Below the pieces are notes generated by a model, which did no database searches, had not been told where the DNA came from, and saw only the letters and a program-made list of their open reading frames with translations. A stretch of 64,000 nt of DNA from Maritimibacter dapengensis (lineage in GTDB: Bacteria; Pseudomonadota; Alphaproteobacteria; Rhodobacterales; Rhodobacteraceae): positions 124,001 to 188,000 of the forward strand of contig NZ_JAHUZE010000001.1 in assembly GCF_019218265.1 (NCBI RefSeq). Reading direction: 5' to 3'. The translations under genes and the position numbers were made by a program. This document shows, one piece after another, positions 54,950-63,580 of this stretch. Each line of letters starts with the position of its first letter. Positions within the stretch are counted from its first letter, which is position 1.

Positions 54950-56137
54950 CTAGAGCGCGTTCAGAAGTGCAGGGGTCGGCCAGGCGTCGGCCGGTAGGCC
55001 CAGTTCGGACTGGACGGCCTGAACCGCCGCGCGTGTGCCTGCGCCCAGAATGCCGTCGATCGCGCCGACATTGTAGCCCCGGTTCTGCAATTTCTGCTGA
55101 AGCTGTTTCATCTGGCCGCCTGACAGTCCCGGCTCCGGGTTGCCTGCGTCGTAGACATCTGCGCCCTCCAGTCGGGTGGCGAAGTAGGCCGCGGTCAGAA
55201 CATAGGTGAAGCTTTGGTTCCACTCGAAATAGACGTTGAAGTTCGGGTAGGCGAGGAACGCCGGGCCCTTGCGCCCCTGCGGCAGGACAAGCGACGCGGG
55301 GAGATTGGCGAGCGACCCGGAACGTGCGCGCACGCCCATCGCTTGCCAATCCGCGGACGAATATTGCTCGTCGATCCCGGATTTTGACCAATCCATCTGA
55401 TCCGGCACCACGACTTCCTGTAGCCACGGCTCGTTGGCACGCCACCCGAGGGATCTGAGCATGTTTGCGCCGGACAGGAGCGCATCGGGGGCCGATGTCT
55501 TGAGCCGGACATGCCCGTCTCCGTCGCCATCGACGCCGTTCGTGATGATATCTTCCGGCAACATCTGGACCATCCCGATCTCACCGGCCCATGCGCCCGT
55601 CGTTCCCGTGGGCGAAAAATCACCGTCTTCGAAAAGCTCGAGAGCGGCGAGGATTTGCGGCTGGAACAGGCCCGGACGGCGACAATCGTGGCCGAGGGTC
55701 ATGAGAGAGTTGAGGGTGTTGAAGTCGCCCTGAAAGGCTCCGTAATCGGTTTCGAACGCCCAGAACGCCGCCAGGACACCGCGGCTTACGCCATAGTCGC
55801 GTTCCATCCGGTCGAAAGTGCTGGAATATTTCTGAAGGTTCGCACGGCCATTCTGGAGGCGGCCCGATGAGATGAGGGCGCGCGAAAACTCGATGAATGG
55901 CTTTTGGAAAATCCCCTGACCACGGTCGGCATTCAGCGTCGCCCCGTCCTGCCGGGCCGAGGCGAAGAACTGGTTGACCGTGCCCGCGTCATGGCCTCGT
56001 GAGACCGCGAGATCCTTCATGCGGCCAACGAAACTCGAAAACGAACCGCCGCATTCCACGAGCGGGGCGGGGATGTTCTGCGCCGACAGCGGCGAGGCAG
56101 CGAGCATGAGTGCGAACGCGGCGAAACTGGACTTCAT
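54950..56137 (-). CDS. Lytic murein transglycosylase (MltB-like) with peptidoglycan-binding domain
   Basis: A 395-residue exported enzyme. The signal peptide ends SPLSAQ. The catalytic domain carries the probable catalytic acid E129 in AFWAFETDYG and the EIGMVQMLPEDI region. A C-terminal peptidoglycan-binding domain lies at about residues 335-395 (LQQKLQNRGYNVGAIDGILG). It cleaves glycan strands with 1,6-anhydro formation in wall turnover. GGAGGATCAT precedes the ATG at 56137. Confidence 0.93.
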   Translation of the reverse strand: MKSSFAAFALMLAASPLSAQNIPAPLVECGGSFSSFVGRMKDLAVSRGHDAGTVNQFFASARQDGATLNADRGQGIFQKPFIEFSRALISSGRLQNGRANLQKYSSTFDRMERDYGVSRGVLAAFWAFETDYGAFQGDFNTLNSLMTLGHDCRRPGLFQPQILAALELFEDGDFSPTGTTGAWAGEIGMVQMLPEDIITNGVDGDGDGHVRLKTSAPDALLSGANMLRSLGWRANEPWLQEVVVPDQMDWSKSGIDEQYSSADWQAMGVRARSGSLANLPASLVLPQGRKGPAFLAYPNFNVYFEWNQSFTYVLTAAYFATRLEGADVYDAGNPEPGLSGGQMKQLQQKLQNRGYNVGAIDGILGAGTRAAVQAVQSELGLPADAWPTPALLNAL

Positions 56138-56181
56138 ATGATCCTCCGGGACATTGTCGGCGAGAGCCTAGCAGTCTCGCG

Positions 56182-57093
56182 TCACCAGACAACCGCGATG
56201 ATGAATACGGCGACCAAAGCGGCGATCCACGCTCGCCAGAGCACGGAAATTGCCCGCTCGATATCGCTCGGTCCCAACTCCCGCTCGCCGGTCTCGTTCA
56301 CGAAAGGAAAGTCGCGCATCGCGCCGTCGTAACTGCGTGGGCCTGCGAGCGCGACATCGAGGCTCACGGCCATCGCCGCTTCGGGCCAGCCGGCGTTGGG
56401 TGAGCGATGGCGAGGGGCATCCTGCCGGATCGACGTCCAGCCGCCCGGCCTGTGGTTGATGAGAAAAATCAGGACGGCGGTGATGCGCGCGGGGATCCAG
56501 TTCATGAGGTCGTCGAGCCTTGCGGCGGCTTTGCCGAATGCCTCGTGACGAGGCGTGCGATAACCGATCATGCTGTCGGCCGTGTTGACGAGCTTGTAGA
56601 CCGCCATACCCGGGAGGCCGAAGAGGATGAACCAGAACGCGGGCGCGATCACGCCGTCCGAGAAATTCTCGGCGGCGCTTTCGATCGCGGCCCGCGCGAC
56701 CTCGCCGTCATCCATCTCCGCGGTGTCGCGGCCCACGATCCGGGCAACTGCGCGTCGACCTGCTTCGGTGGAATTGGCCAATTCTTCCGATACGTCCGTG
56801 ACGTGATCGACGAGCGAGCGATGGGCGAGGAGAATTGCGGCGCAGATCGTCTCGACGAGCCAGCCCAGCGACGCGAGAGCGAAGGCGAGAGCCGCCACGA
56901 GAACGATCAGCCCGACCAGGGCAAGCGCGCCGGTCACGACCCGTCCTTTGCCGTGGTTCATCTTGTCGTCCACCCAGCCGACGGCGCGTCCCATCAGGAC
57001 GGCGGGATGCGGCACGCGGGCCCAGAGGGTTTCAGGTTCTCCCAGAAGCGCGTCGAGGATCATTGCGATGCAGAGGATCGCCGCGAAGGTCAT
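56182..57093 (-). CDS. cbiB: Adenosylcobinamide-phosphate synthase (CbiB/CobD)
   Basis: A 303-residue membrane enzyme that attaches aminopropanol (phosphate) to adenosylcobyric acid. Typical segments are DALLGEPETLWARVPHPAVLMG, AENFSDGVIAPAFW and NTADSMIGYRTPRHEAFG. Four to five helices. Its start overlaps the cobC stop by 4 bp, so the two are co-translated. Confidence 0.95.
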   Translation of the reverse strand: MTFAAILCIAMILDALLGEPETLWARVPHPAVLMGRAVGWVDDKMNHGKGRVVTGALALVGLIVLVAALAFALASLGWLVETICAAILLAHRSLVDHVTDVSEELANSTEAGRRAVARIVGRDTAEMDDGEVARAAIESAAENFSDGVIAPAFWFILFGLPGMAVYKLVNTADSMIGYRTPRHEAFGKAAARLDDLMNWIPARITAVLIFLINHRPGGWTSIRQDAPRHRSPNAGWPEAAMAVSLDVALAGPRSYDGAMRDFPFVNETGERELGPSDIERAISVLWRAWIAALVAVFIIAVVW

Positions 57094-58043
57094 GCCAGAG
57101 CCGCTTCGAGTTTCTCCCAGCCATGATCGGGGGGGAGGCCCAACCGCAGCCAGGTTTTCTCATACGGGAAGATCCGGGACCAGACATGGCCACGCGCGAG
57201 CCTGTCTTGCCAGACCCGCGCGTCATCGACGCGGTAGAGGCGAAAGAGGGCGGTGCCGCCCGCGACCTCGGCGCCTTTCGACTGCATCAGCGCGTCCAAG
57301 CGCGCTGCATCGACGTGAAGGCGCTGTCTCGTTCGGTTGGCCCATTCCATGTCCGACAGCGCTGCGTGCCCGATCTCGAGTGCAGGGCCTGATACGGGCC
57401 ATGGGCCGAGGGCGTCGCGGAGTTTTTCGACGAGTTCCGGGTCGCCGATCGCGAAGCCCAGGCGAAGCCCCGCCAATCCCCAGAATTTTCCCAGCGACTT
57501 CAATATCAGAGTGCCGGGTTCGGTCGCGCGGGAGCGGACATGACTCGCCCCGAGGGCGATGTCGCAGAAGCTTTCGTCGATAACCATGAGCGCACGACCG
57601 GGTGGCTCATCTGCGCCGGACCACGGCAACCCGGTCGGGTTGTTGGGGTGGACCACGACTCGCGCGTCGGACGCCTCTTCGCCATGCGTCACGGTCCAGC
57701 CCTGTGTGCGAAAGGCGGCTTCATGTTCGTTGTAGGTCCGTTCGGCGATCCGCAAACGGCCGGGTGGCACGAGAGACGGGATGTTCGCGATCAGGGCGGA
57801 TGCGCCGGGGGCCGCGAGGACGGCGGCACCGGCGGGCACGGTCCAGAAGTCTCGCGCGGCTTCTACGAGTGCTTCGGTTGCGATTGCATCCGGGAGCGAT
57901 GTCCAAGCGTCGCGGGACAGGGGCGGGAACTCGAATGGTATCGGGTTGATTCCGGTCGACAGATCCACCCATTGGCCACGCGTGCCGCCGAAGCGGGCCA
58001 GAGCAGCGTCGAGCCCGCCACCGTGATCGCGGGGCGGGTTCAT
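57090..58043 (-). CDS. cobC: Threonine-phosphate decarboxylase-like aminotransferase CobC
   Basis: A 317-residue fold-type I PLP enzyme resembling histidinol-phosphate aminotransferase. HPNNPTG (132-138), D156 (VIDESF) and the PLP lysine K186 (KSLGKFWG) are present. In cobalamin synthesis this class makes the aminopropanol phosphate used by CbiB, encoded next. Shorter than average (often ~330-350). The ATG at 58043 overlaps the DUF1636 stop by 4 bp. Confidence 0.92.
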   Translation of the reverse strand: MNPPRDHGGGLDAALARFGGTRGQWVDLSTGINPIPFEFPPLSRDAWTSLPDAIATEALVEAARDFWTVPAGAAVLAAPGASALIANIPSLVPPGRLRIAERTYNEHEAAFRTQGWTVTHGEEASDARVVVHPNNPTGLPWSGADEPPGRALMVIDESFCDIALGASHVRSRATEPGTLILKSLGKFWGLAGLRLGFAIGDPELVEKLRDALGPWPVSGPALEIGHAALSDMEWANRTRQRLHVDAARLDALMQSKGAEVAGGTALFRLYRVDDARVWQDRLARGHVWSRIFPYEKTWLRLGLPPDHGWEKLEAALA

Positions 58044-58414
58044 TCGTCCTCGCCGGGCAAGGGCGGATGGCGGGTGACGAAGTGACCTTTGACCGCGACC
58101 GGCCATGTTCGGTAGGGGACTTGCCCGGTCTCGCTCGCCGCGTGGTAACCGGCCCACTCGACGATACCGTTCGCGGCTTCTTCCGTCGGCTGAAAGCGTC
58201 CCAGCGTGTAGCAGAGCTTGCCTGCTGCCTGCACCGCGACATTGCAGCTGTGGTCGCACCCCATCAGGCAGGATGTCCGTCGCACGCGCAGGTTGGTGCC
58301 GCGTGCCGCAGCTTCGACGCGCTCGGCGAGCATGGCGCCATCGGTCTCGTCGACTTCGCGCGCGGCCCAGTCGTCGCACTTGCAGGTGTCGCAGACGGTA
58401 ATCCAAGTGGTCAT
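58040..58414 (-). CDS. DUF1636 metal-binding protein
   Basis: A 124-residue protein with seven cysteines in a ferredoxin-like layout: C8, C11, C13 (CDTCKC), C49, C53, C57 and C68. DUF1636 proteins often neighbour cobalamin genes, and the CbiB-CobC pair follows in an overlapping operon, so a metal or redox role in corrinoid metabolism is likely. GGAGCTGAA precedes the ATG. No B12 box is visible upstream. Confidence 0.85.
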   Translation of the reverse strand: MTTWITVCDTCKCDDWAAREVDETDGAMLAERVEAAARGTNLRVRRTSCLMGCDHSCNVAVQAAGKLCYTLGRFQPTEEAANGIVEWAGYHAASETGQVPYRTWPVAVKGHFVTRHPPLPGEDE

Positions 58415-58582
58415 TTCAGCTCCTTCTCGGCACGCTTGAACCGCAAATCGAGCGCAAGCGCAACGATGGGCCGGTCAATCGGGCGTGTTGCGGGCGATTG
58501 TCGCGCCGGGACCTTGATCGCGCGCAGAGACATGTTTCGTGCGAGCAGCTAACGTGGCGTGTGGTGGAAAGACGTGGAGCAA

Positions 58583-58963
58583 GTGATTCCCTTGGACGTA
58601 TTGATCGTCGAGGCCAGCCCCGAACTGGGAGCGCTCTGGGCGCGGCATCTCGAACGTGCCGGCGCAAACGTGAGATTGGCCTGTGACGATCGTGCCGCCA
58701 TCGCTGCTCTGGAGACCTCGCCGGTGGACATGATCGTTGCGGATCTCGACCTGCCCGGCACGGGTGCCATGGCGGTCGCGGATTACGCGGCCTATCGCCA
58801 TCCCGATGCGCTGGTCGTGTTCGTCACGGCAAGCTCGTTCTTTTCGGATGGCTCCGTCTTCGCTGACAGCGCGAACGCCTGCGCGGTCCTGCCCAAGCGA
58901 ACCGCTCCCGAAGACATCGCGGCGATCGTGACCTACCACGGTGCGCGTACGGCAAAGAGCTAG
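58583..58963 (+). CDS. Stand-alone receiver-domain protein, degenerate acidic pocket
   Basis: About 126 residues forming a single response-regulator receiver domain with no output domain. The phosphoacceptor region is IVADLDLPG, the conserved Thr is in VVFVTAS and the Lys in VLPKR. The acidic pair normally after beta-1 reads VEAS, so one acid is missing and phosphorylation may be altered. The start is uncertain: GTG 58583 after GGAG is shown, but GTG 58574 or 58559 is possible. Confidence 0.7.
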   Translation: MIPLDVLIVEASPELGALWARHLERAGANVRLACDDRAAIAALETSPVDMIVADLDLPGTGAMAVADYAAYRHPDALVVFVTASSFFSDGSVFADSANACAVLPKRTAPEDIAAIVTYHGARTAKS

Positions 58964-58998
58964 TTTCTTTCGCCGTCATGACGCCCTAGGGTCCGCTC

Positions 58999-59637
58999 AT
59001 GGAAGCGACACGCCATCCCCGACCCGAAGCTGTGCTTTTCGACATCGGCAACGTGCTGATCACCTGGCAGCCGGAAGACCGGCTCGACGAGATGGTTGGC
59101 GAGACACGCCGGCGTTTGCTTTTCGATGCGGTCGACATGCACGCGATGACCGAAAGGTTCGACCGGGGCGAGGATTTCCGCGCCGTGGTGGAGGAGACCG
59201 CGGCCGCGCATCCGGACCTCGCCGATACCATCATGCTGTGGCACGATCGTTGGCTCGACCTCGCGTCGCCGGTGATCGACCACTCGGTGCGGCTTCTGCG
59301 GGCGTTGAAGGCGCGGGGTGTTCCGGTCTTTGCCCTGTCAAATTTTGGCGTCGACAGCTTTGCGCTTTCCGAGACCCGCGACAGGTTTCTGACCGAGTTC
59401 GACAGGCGCTATATCTCAGGACATATGGGTGTGACCAAGCCTGACGCGCGTATCTACGAATTGGTCGAGGCCGATTGTGGTCTGGCACCCGAGACGCTGC
59501 TTTTCACCGATGACAGGCAGGAAAATATCGACGCCGCCAAGGCGCGCGGCTGGCAGACGCATCTGTTCCAAGGGCCGCAGGGATGGGCAGACCGGCTTGT
59601 CGAAGCGGGGCTTCTGACCCGGGAGGAGGCGCAATGA
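58999..59637 (+). CDS. HAD-family hydrolase
   Basis: A 212-residue haloacid-dehalogenase-type hydrolase. The nucleophile region is LFDIGNVLI (D15), motif 2 is ALSNF, the lysine motif is VTKPDARIY and the final acid motif FTDDRQEN. This epoxide-hydrolase-like subgroup usually acts on phosphates. Its stop overlaps the start of the next gene by 4 bp, so the pair forms an operon. Confidence 0.9.
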   Translation: MEATRHPRPEAVLFDIGNVLITWQPEDRLDEMVGETRRRLLFDAVDMHAMTERFDRGEDFRAVVEETAAAHPDLADTIMLWHDRWLDLASPVIDHSVRLLRALKARGVPVFALSNFGVDSFALSETRDRFLTEFDRRYISGHMGVTKPDARIYELVEADCGLAPETLLFTDDRQENIDAAKARGWQTHLFQGPQGWADRLVEAGLLTREEAQ

Positions 59638-60548
59638 GCATTGAAATCGTTCCGGCCGAAGCGGAGGCGCAATTGGATTGGATCGCCCTGACGGATGCGC
59701 TGATCGCCGGACACGCGGCACCCAGGGCGAAGGTCGAAGACACGTTCCTTTACCGCGGCGACGACACGCTTCTCTCACGCGCGGCGTGGATCGACGGAAT
59801 GGGGCTCGCCGTGAAATCCGCCACGATCTATCCGGGCAATCCCGCGCAAGGGCGCGCGCAGGTGAATGGCGGCGTCAGTCTGTTCGATGATGCCACAGGC
59901 GCGCTCGAAGCGCTGGTCGATTTTCACCTCGTGACCAAGTGGAAGACAGCGGGCGATAGTCTTCTGGGTGCGCGGTTGCTTGCCCGGCCCGACAGCGAAA
60001 CCATCCTTATCGTGGGGTCGGGTGCCGTTGCCCGCTCGCTGCGCGAGGCCTACGGTGCGGGATTTCCGAACGCCCGGTTCCTTGTTTGGAATCGGACAGG
60101 GGAAAAGGCCGAAGCGCTCGCCGCCGATTTTCCAGATACGCAGGCGGTGCCGGACCTCGCGGCGGCAATCGCACGGGCCGATATCGTGACCTGTGCGACC
60201 TCGGGTGGGGTGCCGGTCGTGAAGGGGGATTGGCTGCAACCGGGTCAGCATCTCGACCTGATCGGCGCATTTCGGCCCGACATGCGCGAGGCCGACGACA
60301 CCGCGTTGACCCGGTCGCGCGTATTTGTCGACAGCCGAGACACCACGATGGGCCACATCGGAGAGTTGAAAATCCCGCTCGAGGCCGGCGTGATCGCTCC
60401 CGACGATATCGAGGGCGATTTCTATGATATTGCGGTCGCGCCGCCGGAGCGGCGGCGCGAGGACATCACGCTCTTCAAGAACGGCGGCGGCGCGCATCTG
60501 GACCTTATGACCGCGCGATACATCCTCGACGCGTGGCGGGGGCGCTGA
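59634..60548 (+). CDS. Ornithine cyclodeaminase / mu-crystallin family protein
   Basis: A 304-residue NAD(P)-dependent protein with the conserved VTKWKTAGDSLLGARLLAR helix and nucleotide motif VGSGAVARS, then TCATSGGVPV and DLIGAFRPDMRE. The family covers ornithine cyclodeaminase, L-alanine dehydrogenase and the delta1-pyrroline/piperideine-2-carboxylate reductases of proline or lysine catabolism; the last group fits best, without proof. GGAGGAGGC precedes the ATG. Overlaps the HAD gene by 4 bp. Confidence 0.85.
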   Translation: MSIEIVPAEAEAQLDWIALTDALIAGHAAPRAKVEDTFLYRGDDTLLSRAAWIDGMGLAVKSATIYPGNPAQGRAQVNGGVSLFDDATGALEALVDFHLVTKWKTAGDSLLGARLLARPDSETILIVGSGAVARSLREAYGAGFPNARFLVWNRTGEKAEALAADFPDTQAVPDLAAAIARADIVTCATSGGVPVVKGDWLQPGQHLDLIGAFRPDMREADDTALTRSRVFVDSRDTTMGHIGELKIPLEAGVIAPDDIEGDFYDIAVAPPERRREDITLFKNGGGAHLDLMTARYILDAWRGR

Positions 60549-60573
60549 TCGGGCGCACACGCCGCGGTCTTCG

Positions 60574-61047
60574 TCATGCGAGTTCCAGCGCGTCGAGCGC
60601 TTGATACGAGAACTCCATCCCGTCCAGCATACCCGTATCCATCATCGCCTTGCGCGTTTCAGCGTCGGGCAGCGTCATCGTCATCACCATGCGGGTCCCC
60701 GCGCCCTGCTCCGAGAACCGGGTCTCGACGTGGTTTGCGGGTGTCGGGTCCGGCATCAGCATGATTTCTTCCTGGACGATCCGATACGGCGCGTCGACTT
60801 CGAGAAACGTGCCGGTAATGCTCATGGTGGCATCGTCCGGGCCTGAATAGTCCAGACGGTAGCGACCCCCGACGGAAAAGTCGAATTCAGTTACCTTGAG
60901 GTCCCAGCCGTCGAAGCCGGCTTGCCATTTCGCGACCAGCTCCGGCTCGGTATGCGCGCGCCAGACCAGTGCGGGCGGGGCGTCGAATTCGCGGGTGACG
61001 ACAATTTGCGTGTCGCCGACCAGTTCGAATGTCAGGGGCTTGGGCAT
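60574..61047 (-). CDS. SRPBCC (AHSA1-like) protein
   Basis: A 157-residue START-like barrel: VVTREFDAPPALVWRAHTEPELVAKW is the signature N-terminus, with a late DGMEFSYQALDAL helix. These proteins often bind hydrophobic ligands and are often paired with an ArsR repressor. Here the ArsR gene is 4 bp upstream on the same strand. Confidence 0.88.
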   Translation of the reverse strand: MPKPLTFELVGDTQIVVTREFDAPPALVWRAHTEPELVAKWQAGFDGWDLKVTEFDFSVGGRYRLDYSGPDDATMSITGTFLEVDAPYRIVQEEIMLMPDPTPANHVETRFSEQGAGTRMVMTMTLPDAETRKAMMDTGMLDGMEFSYQALDALELA

Positions 61048-61051
61048 CTTT

Positions 61052-61408
61052 TCAATCCTTCTTCAAATCCTGTTTCGCCATTTCGTCGGCCAGAACCGCG
61101 TCCAGCCGGTTGTAATTCGCCGTCAACGCGCGGCGCAGCATGTCGAGCCACGCCTCGAGTTCCTCCAACGTGCCGCCCGCCAACCGACAGGGGCGGCGCT
61201 GTCCGTCCACTCTCCGAGTGATAAGCCCCGCGCCTTCGAGCACCTTCAGATGCCGCGAGATCGCCGGCTGGCTTATGTCGAACGGTTCGGCCAACTCATT
61301 CACCGTCGCTTCGCCGTCCGCCAGCCGTGACAGGATCGCCCGACGTGTCGGATCGGCAAGGGCGGCAAAGGCGGCATCATGGTCGAGGTCTTTGGAATCG
61401 ATGGTCAT
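61052..61408 (-). CDS. ArsR-family transcriptional regulator
   Basis: A 118-residue winged-helix repressor: ADPTRRAILSRLADGEATV, then the recognition helix FDISQPAISRHLKVLEGAGL. No Cys metal site, so it is a non-metal ArsR, as usual for SRPBCC-linked members. The AT-rich dyad TATATAA-N8-TTATATA lies just upstream and is a probable autoregulatory operator. Confidence 0.9.
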   Translation of the reverse strand: MTIDSKDLDHDAAFAALADPTRRAILSRLADGEATVNELAEPFDISQPAISRHLKVLEGAGLITRRVDGQRRPCRLAGGTLEELEAWLDMLRRALTANYNRLDAVLADEMAKQDLKKD

Positions 61409-61430
61409 ATCAGAAATGTATCAAACTTGT

Positions 61431-61452
61431 TATATAAAGCAATAGTTATATA
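61431..61452. promoter_or_regulatory. Candidate ArsR operator
   Basis: Perfect inverted repeat TATATAA (61431-61437) and TTATATA (61446-61452) separated by 8 bp, 23 bp upstream of the arsR start. The most AT-rich spot in this region; the sequence class fits ArsR-type operators. Confidence 0.5.
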
Positions 61453-61545
61453 TTTGATGCCCGGGATAGCTTGGTTCTTGAGCGATCGAAACGGCAGAGC
61501 TAACCTCAGGAGAAGGGCAACCAATACAGTCGAGGGCAGGCCATC

Positions 61546-62544
61546 ATGAACTGGACCATTCCCGTCGTATTGCTCGTGGTTTTGCTTCTGTTTCCCTGGC
61601 TGCGCGAAAAAACCCGTGATCCGGTCTCGAAAATGCGTGCGCGGCACGATGCGATGCCCGACCCGGGCGTGATCTCGGCGGGGCTGGTGAAGCTGTCCGG
61701 CGGCGAGACCTGGTGCCAATGGCACGGCAAGACATCGGATAGCATCATCGTTCTGGTGCACGGCCTGACAACACCCTCGTGGGTTTTTGCAGGACTGATC
61801 CGGGGTCTCATAATGATGGGCTTCCAGGTCCTGTCCTACGATCTCTACGGGCGCGGGCGATCCGACACGGTGTCCGGCGCACAGACTCCGCAATTCCATT
61901 TGAGGCAACTGACCGACGTGCTCGATCATTTTGGCATCGAAGGTCCCGTGACGCTGCTCGGGTATTCGATGGGCGGCGTGATCGTGTCGATGTTCGCCAC
62001 CAAGCACCCGGACCGCACGGATCGCGTGATCCTTCTCGCGCCGGCCGGTCTCGCCTACACGGCACCAGAACCGCTGCGAACCGCCGGAAACGCCTGGCTG
62101 CCCGGCAATTGGCTTTGGAGCTTGCTGGGTGCTGGGGCCTTGCGGCGTGCCGCGCGAAACGATGCGGCCGGTCCGACCGTGATCGTCGATATAGATAGCA
62201 GGATGCGTGCCGAGACGGCGCGGCGCGGCTATCTGCGTGCGGTGTTGTCCTCGCATCGCAAGACGCTGCTGCGTGATTTCGAAGACGTTTACCGCGAACT
62301 GGGCAAGACGGATGTCCCGGTTCTGGCGGTCTGGGGAGAGAACGACGCGGTGATCCCCCCGGCCGCGATCGGGCGGCTCACGCTCTGGACGCGCCATGCG
62401 CGCCATCACGTCGCGCGTAATGCAGGCCATGGACTGCCCCATACCGCTCCGAACGAGGTCATATCGGCAATTTCGGCGTTCATGCGGGACAGCGAAGCCC
62501 GGAAACGACAAACCCCCGAGCGTGAGCATCGGGGGCCTACGTGA
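61546..62544 (+). CDS. Membrane-anchored alpha/beta hydrolase
   Basis: A 332-residue hydrolase with an N-terminal membrane helix (residues ~3-18). The nucleophile is S141 in GYSMGG, the oxyanion region is VHGLTTPSW, the catalytic acid lies in WGENDAVIPP and the histidine in NAGHGLPH. Substrate unknown; esterase or lipase activity is likely. Its last codons encode the stem of the rpsU terminator on the other strand. Confidence 0.87.
   Translation: MNWTIPVVLLVVLLLFPWLREKTRDPVSKMRARHDAMPDPGVISAGLVKLSGGETWCQWHGKTSDSIIVLVHGLTTPSWVFAGLIRGLIMMGFQVLSYDLYGRGRSDTVSGAQTPQFHLRQLTDVLDHFGIEGPVTLLGYSMGGVIVSMFATKHPDRTDRVILLAPAGLAYTAPEPLRTAGNAWLPGNWLWSLLGAGALRRAARNDAAGPTVIVDIDSRMRAETARRGYLRAVLSSHRKTLLRDFEDVYRELGKTDVPVLAVWGENDAVIPPAAIGRLTLWTRHARHHVARNAGHGLPHTAPNEVISAISAFMRDSEARKRQTPEREHRGPT
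62505..62535 (-). terminator. Rho-independent terminator of rpsU (minus strand)
   Basis: Stem CCCCCGA (62513-62519) with TCGGGGG (62529-62535), 9-nt loop, followed on the minus strand by TTTGTCGTTT. It lies within the 3' end of the hydrolase coding sequence. Confidence 0.65.
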
Positions 62545-62573
62545 AGAGCGAACTCTTCGGCATTGGTCAGGTC

Positions 62574-62780
62574 TTAGAGAAGACCCTCACGTTGCGCTTT
62601 CTTGCGGGCGAGCTTGCGCGCGCGGCGGATGGCTTCAGCCTTCTCGCGTGCCTTCTTTTCAGAGGGCTTCTCGAAGTGCTGGCGAAGCTTCATCTCACGG
62701 AACACACCTTCGCGCTGAAGCTTTTTCTTCAGTGCCCGGAGCGCCTGGTCGACGTTGTTATCGCGAACCGATACCTGCAT
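62574..62780 (-). CDS. rpsU: 30S ribosomal protein S21
   Basis: A 68-residue S21: [20 protein letters not shown] at the start, then [20 protein letters not shown] and a basic C-terminal helix. Normal length. A strong AGAAAGGTGGTGACAACC precedes the ATG. It has its own promoter and terminator, so it is monocistronic. Confidence 0.97.
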   Translation of the reverse strand: MQVSVRDNNVDQALRALKKKLQREGVFREMKLRQHFEKPSEKKAREKAEAIRRARKLARKKAQREGLL

Positions 62781-62833
62781 GTGGTTGTCACCACCTTTCT
62801 AGGTTTGAGTTGCAAAAAGTTGCAGGAAGCGGC

Positions 62834-62862
62834 CTTATAACGGGCATAGTTCCGCTTGTCCA
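62834..62862 (-). promoter_or_regulatory. Predicted rpsU promoter
   Basis: On the minus strand: TGGACA (62862-62857), 17-bp spacer, TATAAG (62839-62834), about 54 bp before the rpsU start. Confidence 0.55.
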
Positions 62863-62904
62863 GTTTCGCTTGAAACAATCCGGGGCCGGGGGCATTGTCC
62901 CCAC

Positions 62905-63579
62905 ATGACACAGAGTGACGCACTTCTCGACGCCGTTCAAACCCATGTCCCCTTCGATGGATGGAGCGACGCCGCATTGCGCGCGGCTTGCGAAGACATC
63001 GGGATGCCAGAAGACGAAGCGCGGTCCTATTTCCCGCGTGGCGCGGTCGATATGGCGTTCGCGTATCACAAGCGCGGCGACGCGCAGATGGTCGCGCGGC
63101 TCAACGCCGAAGACCTGAGCCAGATGCGGTTCCGTGACCGGATCGCCCACGCGGTGCGGGTCCGTCTGGAGGTTTCGGACAAGGAACTCGTCCGGCGTGG
63201 CATGGCGCTGTTCGCGCTGCCTCTCAACGCCGCAGATGGAAGCCGCGCCTTGTGGGAGACCGCGGGTCTGATCTGGGAGACGCTGGGCGACAGCTCACAA
63301 GACGTGAACTGGTACACCAAGCGCGCGACCCTGTCGGCGGTCTATTCGTCGACCGTGCTGTTCTGGCTTGGAGACGAAAGCCCCGGAGATGAGGCGACAT
63401 GGGCATTCCTCGACCGCCGGATCGGCGACGTGATGAAATTCGAAGAAGTGAAAGGCAAAGTGCGCGGCACGAAAGCGCATGAGCTTTTCATGGCCGGCCC
63501 CGGTCGCTTCCTCGATATGATCCGCGCGCCGGGAGCGCCCCGCGACGGATATCCCGGACAGCACAACCCCGGAGAATGA
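62905..63579 (+). CDS. COQ9-family protein
   Basis: A 224-residue COQ9-type protein with the core VNWYTKRATLSAVYSSTVLFWLGD and the terminal FLDMIRAPGAPR region. COQ9 binds lipid and supports ubiquinone synthesis in mitochondria and alphaproteobacteria. The next gene is a quinone-oxidoreductase-like gene starting 1 bp after its stop, so the two are coupled. Confidence 0.92.
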   Translation: MTQSDALLDAVQTHVPFDGWSDAALRAACEDIGMPEDEARSYFPRGAVDMAFAYHKRGDAQMVARLNAEDLSQMRFRDRIAHAVRVRLEVSDKELVRRGMALFALPLNAADGSRALWETAGLIWETLGDSSQDVNWYTKRATLSAVYSSTVLFWLGDESPGDEATWAFLDRRIGDVMKFEEVKGKVRGTKAHELFMAGPGRFLDMIRAPGAPRDGYPGQHNPGE

Positions 63580-63580
63580 C

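Noticed and set aside
58415-58560. Possible second cobalamin riboswitch upstream of the DUF1636-cobC-cbiB operon
   Set aside because: No B12 box or other conserved element could be found on the minus strand in this stretch.
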